A stretch of 64,000 nt of DNA from Merdibacter sp965119685 (GTDB taxonomy: Bacteria > Bacillota_I > Bacilli_A > Erysipelotrichales > Erysipelotrichaceae): positions 1,364,001-1,428,000 of the forward strand of contig OZ221971.1 in NCBI GenBank assembly GCA_965119685.1, in the 5' to 3' direction. Shown here one piece after another: positions 48,629 through 56,753 of this stretch. The first letter of the stretch is position 1; every line of letters begins with the position of its first letter. The translations under genes and the position numbers were made by a program. The notes under the pieces were generated by a model. That model was not told the DNA's origin. It saw only the letters and a program-made list of their open reading frames with translations, and did not search any database.

Positions 48629-49896
48629 AACTGATCAAACATGTAAAACTATTAGAAGGGGATCAACTGATAGAAAGAGACATCCTCTTTGATGAACAGC
48701 AGATCATCGCCATCGCTTCAAATATCGATGAAGCAAACGCAGAGGTGATCGATGGCAGGGGATATACGGCGCTCCCGGGGCTCATCGACGTACACGTTCA
48801 TCTGCGCGAGCCGGGCAACGAATACAAAGAGACGATCGACAGCGGTACCCGCGCTGCGGCTGCCGGGGGCTTTACGACGATCATGGCGATGCCTAACGTC
48901 ATCCCCTATCCTGACAATCCAAAGACGATGAAACGCTATATGGAGATGATCCAAAAAGAGGCGCATGTACATGTCATCCCGTATGCGACCATCACAAAGG
49001 GAGAAAGCGGGAAAGCGGTTGTCGATATGGCGGCGCTTTCCCAAATGGGCATTCACGCGTTCAGCGATGACGGCGTCGGCGTGCAAAGCGATGAAGTCAT
49101 GCGCGAGGCGATGCGTCAAAGCCATGCGCTTGGCACGATGATCGTCGCACACACGGAGGATATGCGTTATCGCAGGGAAAACGCCTGTGTGCACGATGGG
49201 GAGGAAGCGCACGACCGCCGGTTGGTCGGGATTCCCAGCGAATGTGAATGGAAACAGCTGGAGCGCGACTTGCAGCTGGTAAAAGAATGCGGCGCGCACT
49301 ATCACTGCTGTCATGTCTCCGCCAAGGAGAGCGTGGCGCTGTTGGCGAAGTATCGCAAAGCGGGCTGTGACGTCAGCGGCGAGGTGACGGCGCATCATCT
49401 GCTGCTGAGTGAGCGCGATGTCGTCAACGCCAACTGGAAGATGAATCCGCCTTTGCGAAGTGAAAGCGATCGGCAGGCACTGATCGAGGGATTGCAAAGC
49501 GGCGCTCTCACGCTGATCGCCAACGATCACGCACCACACAGCGAGGAGGAAAAACAGCGAAGCATCGAGAAAGCGCCTTTCGGCATCGTTTCGCTGGAGA
49601 CTGCTTTTCCGCTGTTATACAGCCGCTTGGTGCTGGATGGAACCTTTACGCTCGCCCAGCTGGTCAACTGGATGAGCAGTGCACCAGCCAAGCGCTTTGG
49701 CCTTGCGCGCAAAGGCGAGCTGAAAGAGGGATATGCCAGCGATTTGATCCTGGTCGATCTCAATGAGGAGTACATCATCAACCGTCACCGTTTCTTGTCC
49801 AAGGGAAAGAACACACCGTTTCACGGCTGGCGTGTCCGCGGGCGCATCAAGCTGACGGTTGTCGAGGGCAATATCGTATATAAGGAGGGAATGTAA
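48625..49896 (+). CDS. pyrC: Dihydroorotase (class I)
   Basis: A 423-residue amidohydrolase. Zinc ligands: His pair in LIDVHVHLREPGN (about 54), His in HYHCCHVSAKES (about 228), VTAHHLLL (about 255) and the Asp in IANDHAPHSEEEK (about 301). Length and the DVHVH-L-REPG form place it in class I. It closes carbamoyl-aspartate to dihydroorotate. Overlaps both neighbours by 1-4 bases. Confidence 0.96.
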   Translation: MKLIKHVKLLEGDQLIERDILFDEQQIIAIASNIDEANAEVIDGRGYTALPGLIDVHVHLREPGNEYKETIDSGTRAAAAGGFTTIMAMPNVIPYPDNPKTMKRYMEMIQKEAHVHVIPYATITKGESGKAVVDMAALSQMGIHAFSDDGVGVQSDEVMREAMRQSHALGTMIVAHTEDMRYRRENACVHDGEEAHDRRLVGIPSECEWKQLERDLQLVKECGAHYHCCHVSAKESVALLAKYRKAGCDVSGEVTAHHLLLSERDVVNANWKMNPPLRSESDRQALIEGLQSGALTLIANDHAPHSEEEKQRSIEKAPFGIVSLETAFPLLYSRLVLDGTFTLAQLVNWMSSAPAKRFGLARKGELKEGYASDLILVDLNEEYIINRHRFLSKGKNTPFHGWRVRGRIKLTVVEGNIVYKEGM

Positions 49897-50975
49897 TGAA
49901 GCGTTTACTGATACTGGAAGACGGCAGCGTCTATACGGGCGAGGGCTTTGGCTCGGATCGCTATCGGATGGGTGAGCTGGTGTTCAACACCGGCATGAGC
50001 GGTTATCAAGAGGTACTCAGCGATTTGTCCTATTGCGGGCAGATCGTCATGATGACCTATCCGATGATCGGCAACTACGGCGTGAACTGCGATGACTTTG
50101 AGAGTCTGGACCCGGCGGTCTTCGGCTTTGTCGTCAAGGAGTGCTGTGAAGTGCCGAGCAACTTTCGCAGCGATTACACGCTGGACGCATTTTTGAAGCA
50201 GCGCGGCATCCCGGGTATTTCCGGCGTCGATACGCGCGCCATCACCCGTAAGCTGAGAAGCAGCGGCACCATGCGCGCCATCATGGCGGACGAGGGAGCA
50301 GATGTGGAGAAGGTTGCAGAGCTCTTGCGTCACAGTGAGCTGATGCACGATCAGGTTGCACAGGTATCCACCAAAAACGCGTTCCCGATTCCTAACCGCG
50401 GCAAGCGCGTCGTCCTGATGGACTTCGGTGCGAAAAACGGCATCATCCGCGAGCTGTCCCGCCGCAACTGTGATCTGACGGTGGTTCCTTACAACACCAG
50501 CGCAGCGCAAATTTTGGCGATGAAGCCCGATGGCGTCATGCTCAGCAACGGTCCGGGCGATCCAAAGGACGTACAGGTGGCGATCGAGACGATCCGCGCC
50601 CTGATGGGACATGTGGTGATCTTCGGCATCTGTCTGGGACATCAGCTGATCTCTTTGGCCAGCGGCGCCAACACCGTTAAACTGAAATTCGGGCACCGCG
50701 GCTGTAATCACCCGGTGATCAATTTAGCAAACGGCAAGGTTGAGATGACCTCGCAAAACCACGGCTTTGCGGTAGAGGCGAAGTCCTTGGAAAATACGGA
50801 TCTCGTCATGACGCATCAGGCGCTCAACGACAAAAGCGTGGAAGGAGTGCGCCATACGAAGTATCCGATCTTCAGCGTGCAGTACCACCCGGAGGCTTCA
50901 CCGGGACCGGAGGACAGCAATTACCTGTTTGATCAGTTTATGGAGCTGATGGAGAAGGAGGCAGTGCAGAGATGA
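49896..50975 (+). CDS. carA: Carbamoyl-phosphate synthase small (glutaminase) subunit
   Basis: A 359-residue glutamine amidotransferase. N-terminal CarA domain (1 to about 140, LVFNTGMSGYQEVLSD) and class I GATase with the oxyanion stretch MLSNGPGDP (about 212), catalytic Cys in GICLGHQL (about 248) and His/Glu in YHPEASPGP (about 332). Supplies ammonia to CarB. One-base overlap with pyrC, four-base overlap with carB. Being inside the pyr operon, it is under PyrR control. Confidence 0.97.
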   Translation: MKRLLILEDGSVYTGEGFGSDRYRMGELVFNTGMSGYQEVLSDLSYCGQIVMMTYPMIGNYGVNCDDFESLDPAVFGFVVKECCEVPSNFRSDYTLDAFLKQRGIPGISGVDTRAITRKLRSSGTMRAIMADEGADVEKVAELLRHSELMHDQVAQVSTKNAFPIPNRGKRVVLMDFGAKNGIIRELSRRNCDLTVVPYNTSAAQILAMKPDGVMLSNGPGDPKDVQVAIETIRALMGHVVIFGICLGHQLISLASGANTVKLKFGHRGCNHPVINLANGKVEMTSQNHGFAVEAKSLENTDLVMTHQALNDKSVEGVRHTKYPIFSVQYHPEASPGPEDSNYLFDQFMELMEKEAVQR

Positions 50976-53900
50976 CAAAGCGAACAGATATACATAAGAT
51001 TATGGTGATCGGTTCCGGACCGATCGTCATCGGTCAGGCGGCGGAGTTCGACTATGCCGGCAGTCAGGCATGTCAGTCGCTTCGCGAGGAAGGCTATGAG
51101 GTCGTCTTGATCAACTCAAATCCGGCGACGATCATGACGGATACGGCGATTGCCGATCGCGTTTACATCGAGCCGCTGACGTTAGATTTTGCCAGCCGTA
51201 TCATCTATAAGGAACGCCCGGACGCTATCTTAGGTTCTTTGGGCGGACAGACCGGACTTAACCTCGTCGTGGAATTAGCCAATTCCGGCATCTTAGAGGA
51301 ATATGGCGTAGAGATTCTGGGAACGGATTTAGAGGCGATCAACAAGGCGGAGGACCGCGAGCTGTTTCGCGCGCTCATGCAGGAAATCAAGGAGCCGGTG
51401 CCGGAGAGCGATATCGTGCATACCGTGGAAGAGGCGGTTGCATTTGCTAATACCATCGGTTATCCTCTCGTCGTGCGTCCGGCATATACGCTGGGCGGTA
51501 CCGGCGGCGGCTTTGCGGATAACGAGGAAGAGCTGCGCACCATCGCGGCAAACGGCTTAAAGATCTCCCCGGTGCATCAGTGTCTGATCGAGCGCAGCAT
51601 CGCCGGCTACAAGGAGATCGAGTATGAGGTCATGCGCGATGCCAATGACAACGCGATTGTCGTCTGTAACATGGAAAACATCGATCCGGTCGGCATCCAT
51701 ACCGGAGATTCCATGGTCGTCGCACCGGTGCAGACCCTCAGCGACCGCGAGCATCAGATGCTGCGCAACGCCAGTTTAAAAATCATCCGCGCACTGAAAA
51801 TCTGCGGCGGCTGTAACGTACAGCTGGCATTAGACCCGAAATCCTTCAACTATTTTGTCATCGAGGTCAACCCGCGTGTTTCCCGCTCTTCGGCGTTAGC
51901 CTCCAAGGCGACCGGCTATCCGATTGCCAAGCTGGCGGCGAAAATTGCCGTGGGGATGACGCTGGATGAAATCATCAATCCGATCACCAAGACGAGCTAC
52001 GCCTGCTTTGAGCCTTCCATCGACTACATCGTCACCAAGCTGGCGCGCTTCCCGTTTGACAAATTCCCGAATGCCGACCGTCGTTTAGGTACGCAGATGA
52101 AGGCGACCGGCGAGGTGATGTCGATCGGACGCTGCTTTGAGGAGAGCTTCTTAAAGGCGGTGCGCTCATTGGAGATGAAATGCGATCACATCGAAAATGC
52201 GGAGATCGCCGAGCTTAGTGAGGAAGAGCTGTGGGAGCGTGTGGCAGTCAAGGATGATCTGCGTATGTTTACCATCGCCGAATTGCTGCGGCGGGGAAAA
52301 GATCCGGCGCGCATTCACGCCATTACGATGATTGACGACTTCTTTTTAGAGAAGTTCAGACATATCCTCTCACTGGAAAAAGAGATGCGGGAAAACCCTA
52401 AGGACATTGCCGTCTTGGCGAAGATCAAGCGTTATGGCTTTGCGGATTCCTACATCGCCCGCCAGTGGCAGATGAGCGAGCGCGAGGTGTATGAGCTGCG
52501 CAAAGCAAACGGCATCATCCCTGTCTATAAGATGGTCGACACCTGTGCCGCCGAGTTTGAAAGCGCCACGCCGTACTACTATTCGACTTATGAGCAGGAA
52601 AACGAATCGATTTCCAGCACGAACCGCAAGGTGGTCGTATTGGGCAGCGGTCCGATTCGTATCGGACAGGGCGTTGAGTTTGATTATGCGACGGTGCATT
52701 GTGTGATGACCCTGCGTGAGGCAGGCTATGAAGCTATCGTTGTCAACAATAACCCGGAGACGGTTTCCACGGACTTCTCCATCTCCGATAAACTCTACTT
52801 TGAGCCGCTGACGATCGAAGACGTCATGCACATCGTCGATTTGGAACAGCCTTTAGGCGTCATCGTGCAGTTTGGCGGACAGACGGCGATCAATCTGGCG
52901 GATAAGTTAGTCGCACGCGGCGTCAAGATCTTAGGAACGAGCTTAGAGGACATCGACCGTGCGGAGGATCGTCACGAATTTGAACGGATGCTGCATCAGT
53001 TAGAGATTCCTCAGCCGAAGGGAGAGACGGCAGTCGAGGTTGAGGAGGCGGTAAACATTGCCAACCGCATCGGCTATCCGGTGCTCGTGCGCCCATCCTA
53101 TGTGCTGGGAGGCAGAGCGATGGAGATCGTGCACAACGACGATGATCTGCGCGTCTACATGGCGAGCGCCGTCAAGGAGATTTCTCACGATGCGCCGATT
53201 CTGGTTGATAAATATGTCGTGGGCAAGGAATGTGAGATCGATGCGATCGCAGACGGTGAGCACGTCTTCATTCCGGGCATCATGGAGCACATCGAACGTG
53301 CGGGCGTTCACTCCGGCGACTCCTTCTCGGTCTACCCGGCGCCGACGCTCTCCGAAAAAGTCAAAGAGACGATTGCCGACTATGCGATCCGCATCGGAAA
53401 GGGATTTCACTTCATCGGTTTATACAACATTCAGTTTATCGTCGATCAGGATGAGAACGTCTATGTGCTGGAGGTCAATCCGCGCAGCTCGCGCACGGTA
53501 CCTTTCTTAAGCAAGATCACCAGCGTGCCGATGTCGCATATCGCGACAATGTGCGTGCTGGGTCACTCCCTGAAAGAGCAGGGATACCCGATCGACTGCG
53601 TGAAAGAAGAGGAAAACCGCGTCTTTGTCAAAGCGCCGGTGTTCTCCTTTGCCAAGCTGCGCAGCGTCGATACGACGTTAGGTCCGGAGATGAAATCTAC
53701 CGGCGAGGCGCTGGGCGGCGATGTGACGCTGGAAAAGGCGCTGCATAAGGCGCTGATCGCCAGCGGTGTCAAGGTGCCGATGCAGGGCAACGTCCTCATC
53801 ACGGTAGCGGATAAGGACAAGCAGGAGGCGTTAGACATCGCGAAACGCTTCTTCGACTGCGGCTATGGCATCTACGCGACAAGCGGCACCGCAAAATATC

Positions 53901-54178
53901 TGCGCAGTCATGGCATCTACGTCCATGATGCGATCAAGATCAGCGAGAATCCGGATAAAAACATCCTCAATCTCATCCGCATGGGACGCATCAACTATGT
54001 CATCAATACGATGGAGGGTTCGCATAAAACGACCTCCAACGACGGTTTCCTGATTCGCCGTGTCGCTGCCGAAAACAGCATCAGCTGCTTCACCTCTTTG
54101 GATACCGCGTATGCGATTCTGCGCGTGGTGGAGTCGATGAGCTATACGACCATCAGCATGAATGAATTGGAGCACTAG
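50972..54178 (+). CDS. carB: Carbamoyl-phosphate synthase large subunit
   Basis: A 1068-residue synthetase with two homologous ATP-grasp halves. The first carboxyphosphate half has GSGPIVIGQAAEFDYAGSQA (about 13) and the second GSGPIRIGQGVEFDYA (about 560). Metal-binding EVNPRVSRSSALASKATGYP and EVNPRSSRTVPFLSK occur in each half, and a C-terminal MGS-like regulatory domain (about 935-1068) follows. Full length for the family. Allosteric UMP/ornithine control is possible through the last domain. Confidence 0.97.
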   Translation: MTKRTDIHKIMVIGSGPIVIGQAAEFDYAGSQACQSLREEGYEVVLINSNPATIMTDTAIADRVYIEPLTLDFASRIIYKERPDAILGSLGGQTGLNLVVELANSGILEEYGVEILGTDLEAINKAEDRELFRALMQEIKEPVPESDIVHTVEEAVAFANTIGYPLVVRPAYTLGGTGGGFADNEEELRTIAANGLKISPVHQCLIERSIAGYKEIEYEVMRDANDNAIVVCNMENIDPVGIHTGDSMVVAPVQTLSDREHQMLRNASLKIIRALKICGGCNVQLALDPKSFNYFVIEVNPRVSRSSALASKATGYPIAKLAAKIAVGMTLDEIINPITKTSYACFEPSIDYIVTKLARFPFDKFPNADRRLGTQMKATGEVMSIGRCFEESFLKAVRSLEMKCDHIENAEIAELSEEELWERVAVKDDLRMFTIAELLRRGKDPARIHAITMIDDFFLEKFRHILSLEKEMRENPKDIAVLAKIKRYGFADSYIARQWQMSEREVYELRKANGIIPVYKMVDTCAAEFESATPYYYSTYEQENESISSTNRKVVVLGSGPIRIGQGVEFDYATVHCVMTLREAGYEAIVVNNNPETVSTDFSISDKLYFEPLTIEDVMHIVDLEQPLGVIVQFGGQTAINLADKLVARGVKILGTSLEDIDRAEDRHEFERMLHQLEIPQPKGETAVEVEEAVNIANRIGYPVLVRPSYVLGGRAMEIVHNDDDLRVYMASAVKEISHDAPILVDKYVVGKECEIDAIADGEHVFIPGIMEHIERAGVHSGDSFSVYPAPTLSEKVKETIADYAIRIGKGFHFIGLYNIQFIVDQDENVYVLEVNPRSSRTVPFLSKITSVPMSHIATMCVLGHSLKEQGYPIDCVKEEENRVFVKAPVFSFAKLRSVDTTLGPEMKSTGEALGGDVTLEKALHKALIASGVKVPMQGNVLITVADKDKQEALDIAKRFFDCGYGIYATSGTAKYLRSHGIYVHDAIKISENPDKNILNLIRMGRINYVINTMEGSHKTTSNDGFLIRRVAAENSISCFTSLDTAYAILRVVESMSYTTISMNELEH

Positions 54179-54181
54179 CCT

Positions 54182-54937
54182 ATGAAACAGGAAACAGCGA
54201 AGATATTGGAAAATGAAAAGATCGCCAAGGAGACCTACCGCATGGTGCTGCGCGCGTCCATGGCAAAGGAGATGGAAGCCGGACAGTTTGTCAATCTGGC
54301 AATAGCGGGCTTCTTCCTGCGCCGTCCGATTTCAATCTGCGAGGTGATCGACGATACCCATTTCGTCCTCATCTATAAGGTGGTCGGCGAGGGAACCAAG
54401 CGGCTTTCCACGTTGGCGACCGGGGATGCGCTCGATGTGTTTGGTCCATTGGGGCACGGCTATCCCATGGAAGCAGATGAGAAAGAGGTGCTGCTCATCG
54501 GCGGGGGCGTCGGTGTGCCGCCGCTCTATGAGTTAGCCAAGCGCTATCGTGCTCTTCATGCGCAGGTCATCGTCGTTTTGGGCTTTAACGATGCGGATTC
54601 GGTATTTTATGAGCAGGCGTTTGCCCGTTTAGGCTGTGAGGTGTATGTGGCGACGATGGATGGCAGCTATGGCTATCGCGGTACGGTGATGGATGTGATC
54701 GACACGGTGGGGATCACGTGTACATTTGTGTGCAGCTGCGGTCCGACGGCGATGCTGCGGGCGGTGAGTGAACGCTATCACCGCGGCTATCTCAGCTTTG
54801 AAAGCCGGATGGCCTGCGGTATCGGCGCCTGCATGGCCTGCATTGCGAAAGATCAGCAGGAGGCGGACATGTATCATCGCATCTGCAAGGAGGGACCGGT
54901 GTTCCCGATCGGAAAGGTGGCGTTTGCATGGACTTGA
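54182..54937 (+). CDS. pyrK: Dihydroorotate dehydrogenase electron-transfer subunit
   Basis: A 251-residue FAD and [2Fe-2S] protein. FAD-binding FLRRPISICEVID (about 42), NAD-binding LLIGGGVGVPPLYELAK (about 103), and the C-terminal cluster cysteines in ESRMACGIGACMACIAK plus a later Cys (HRICKEGPVF). It passes electrons from PyrD to NAD+. Starts 3 bp after carB and overlaps pyrD by 10 bases. Confidence 0.95.
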   Translation: MKQETAKILENEKIAKETYRMVLRASMAKEMEAGQFVNLAIAGFFLRRPISICEVIDDTHFVLIYKVVGEGTKRLSTLATGDALDVFGPLGHGYPMEADEKEVLLIGGGVGVPPLYELAKRYRALHAQVIVVLGFNDADSVFYEQAFARLGCEVYVATMDGSYGYRGTVMDVIDTVGITCTFVCSCGPTAMLRAVSERYHRGYLSFESRMACGIGACMACIAKDQQEADMYHRICKEGPVFPIGKVAFAWT

Positions 54938-55839
54938 GCGTAAAGCTGCCGGGTTTGCAGCTGAAAAACCCGATTATTCCCGCCAGTGGCTGCTTTGGCT
55001 TTGGCAGGGAGTTTGCCGATCTCTATGATCTAAGCAGACTGGGCGGCATCGCGATTAAAAGTGCGACGCTGCACCAGCGCTTAGGCAATCCAACCCCAAG
55101 GGTGGCGGAGACGCCGATGGGCATGCTGAATGCGATCGGTTTACAAAACCCGGGCGTTGACGTCATCATGGAAAAAGAGCTGCCGTGGCTCTCTCAGTTT
55201 GATACTGAAATCATCGCCAACGTGGCGGGCGCCAGCGAGGAAGAATATGTGGAGGTCGTTCGCCGTCTCAACGCCTCTTCGGTGGTAAAGGCGTATGAGC
55301 TTAACATCAGCTGTCCCAATGTCAAGCACGGCGGCATCGGTTTGGGAACGACGCCGGAATTAGCGGCGCATGTCACCGCAATGGTGAAAGCGGCGGCGCA
55401 AAAGCCGGTGTATGTCAAGCTCAGCCCGAATGTAACCGATATTGTCGCCATCGCCAAAGCGGTGGAAGCGGCAGGTGCGGATGGCTTAGTGCTTATCAAT
55501 ACCCTGATGGGAATGCGCCTCGATTTGCGCAGCGGGAAGCCGATCTTAGCCAATGTGACCGGCGGACTCAGCGGACCGGCGATTAAACCGATTGCCATTC
55601 GCATGGTCTATCAGGTCGCACAGGCGGTCAACATTCCCATTATCGGCGTGGGCGGCATCACCAGCGCCGAAGATGTGCTCGAATTTCTCTATGCGGGCGC
55701 CAGCGCCGTCGAGGTCGGCGCGCAGAACTTCGTCGACCCGTATTGCTGCATCAAGATCATTGATGCATTGCCGCAAGTATTACAAACCTATGGAATCAAT
55801 TCAATCAGCGAAGCTGTCGGAAGGAGTTTTCAATCATGA
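54928..55839 (+). CDS. pyrD: Dihydroorotate dehydrogenase B, catalytic subunit
   Basis: A 303-residue FMN TIM-barrel. Catalytic Cys in ELNISCPNVKHGG (about 131), FMN contacts NPIIPASGCFGFG (about 13) and GVGGITSAEDVLEFL (about 240). The Cys base and adjacent PyrK identify class 1B, NAD-linked. Oxidises dihydroorotate to orotate. Confidence 0.96.
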   Translation: MDLSVKLPGLQLKNPIIPASGCFGFGREFADLYDLSRLGGIAIKSATLHQRLGNPTPRVAETPMGMLNAIGLQNPGVDVIMEKELPWLSQFDTEIIANVAGASEEEYVEVVRRLNASSVVKAYELNISCPNVKHGGIGLGTTPELAAHVTAMVKAAAQKPVYVKLSPNVTDIVAIAKAVEAAGADGLVLINTLMGMRLDLRSGKPILANVTGGLSGPAIKPIAIRMVYQVAQAVNIPIIGVGGITSAEDVLEFLYAGASAVEVGAQNFVDPYCCIKIIDALPQVLQTYGINSISEAVGRSFQS

Positions 55840-56537
55840 ATGAAAAAACGATCGTCGCTCTGGATTTTTCTAACAGAGAAGATCTCTTTGCCTTTTTGGC
55901 GAAATTTGACGAACCGATCTATGTGAAGATCGGCATGGAACTGACCTATGCTTTCGGTTTGGACATCATCTCCGAAATCCGTAAGATGGGGCATCACATC
56001 TTCTTGGATTTGAAGCTGCATGACATCCCTAACACGGTGAAGCAGGCGATGAAAAATTTAGCGCGCTTAGACGTCGACATCGTCAACTTGCACTGCGGCG
56101 GCGGTATCGCCATGATGAAGGCGGCTGTCGAAGGCTTGCAGGAAGGCGCGCAGGACGGCAAGCGTCCGCTGTGCATCGGCGTTACCCAGCTGACATCTAC
56201 CTCCAAGGAAGCGATGAATGAGGAACTGGGCATTCCGGGCGAGGTCATCGACTGTGTCATCAAATATGCGAAGAATGCCAAAGCGGCCGGTTTGGATGGC
56301 GTCGTGTGCTCCGTACATGAAGCGGCGGCGATCCATGAGGCGTGCGGCAGCGACTTCTTGACCGTAACGCCGGGCATCCGTTTAGCGGATGATTCCAAAG
56401 ACGACCAGAAGCGTGTCGCTACACCGGCATACGCCAAGGAGCAGGGCTGTGATCACATCGTCGTCGGCCGCTCGATCACCAAGAGCAGCGATCCGCTGAA
56501 AACGTATCGGGAAATCGAAGCGATTATGGAAGCATAG
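55836..56537 (+). CDS. pyrF: Orotidine 5'-phosphate decarboxylase
   Basis: A 233-residue TIM-barrel decarboxylase forming UMP. Catalytic ALDFSNRED (about 8) and the D-x-K-x-x-D motif FLDLKLHDIPNTV (about 57, Asp-Leu-Lys-Leu-His-Asp) are intact, and the phosphate-binding HIVVGRSIT is near residue 208. Overlaps pyrD by four bases. It is the last gene; pyrE (orotate phosphoribosyltransferase), which usually follows, is absent before the terminator. Confidence 0.96.
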   Translation: MNEKTIVALDFSNREDLFAFLAKFDEPIYVKIGMELTYAFGLDIISEIRKMGHHIFLDLKLHDIPNTVKQAMKNLARLDVDIVNLHCGGGIAMMKAAVEGLQEGAQDGKRPLCIGVTQLTSTSKEAMNEELGIPGEVIDCVIKYAKNAKAAGLDGVVCSVHEAAAIHEACGSDFLTVTPGIRLADDSKDDQKRVATPAYAKEQGCDHIVVGRSITKSSDPLKTYREIEAIMEA

Positions 56538-56545
56538 CAGAAAAG

Positions 56546-56571
56546 GCAGGGGAGAAATCCTCTGCTTTTTT
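56546..56571 (+). terminator. Terminator of the pyr operon
   Basis: GCAGGGGA/TCCTCTGC (one G-U pair) with loop GAAA followed by six T residues. Confidence 0.9.
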
Positions 56572-56652
56572 GTACAGATTGAAAGGAAGAAAGAAACCGA
56601 ACTTGCCATCAAGCGATTGTATTTCATCTAATCTCTCACGCAAAGGAAATGA

Positions 56653-56690
56653 TTGACAAAAAGGCTGGGGGGGGGGGGGGGGGGTATCAT
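56653..56690 (+). promoter_or_regulatory. Promoter with an 18-G tract between -35 and -10
   Basis: A consensus TTGACA at 56653-56658 and TATCAT at 56685-56690 are separated by 26 bp, of which 56667-56684 is an uninterrupted run of 18 G. An ideal 17-bp spacer would need 9 G. Homopolymers of this length slip during replication, so the spacer length and hence expression of the following surface protein gene should vary from cell to cell. In the sequenced state the promoter is predicted to be weak or off. Confidence 0.85.
56667..56684 (+). repeat. Homopolymeric G18 tract
   Basis: Eighteen consecutive G residues, the longest homopolymer noticed in the window, placed inside a promoter spacer. Exact length may be uncertain from sequencing or culture heterogeneity. 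Confidence 0.95.
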
Positions 56691-56753
56691 TTTCTTAAGG
56701 GGTAGGGGTGCATAACAAGAAAGCCTCCTCCCGCTTAGAGAGGAAAGAGGAAA

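Noticed and set aside
48718..49539. 273-codon minus-strand frame in pyrC
   Set aside because: Shadow of pyrC, with no start signal and no recognisable domain.
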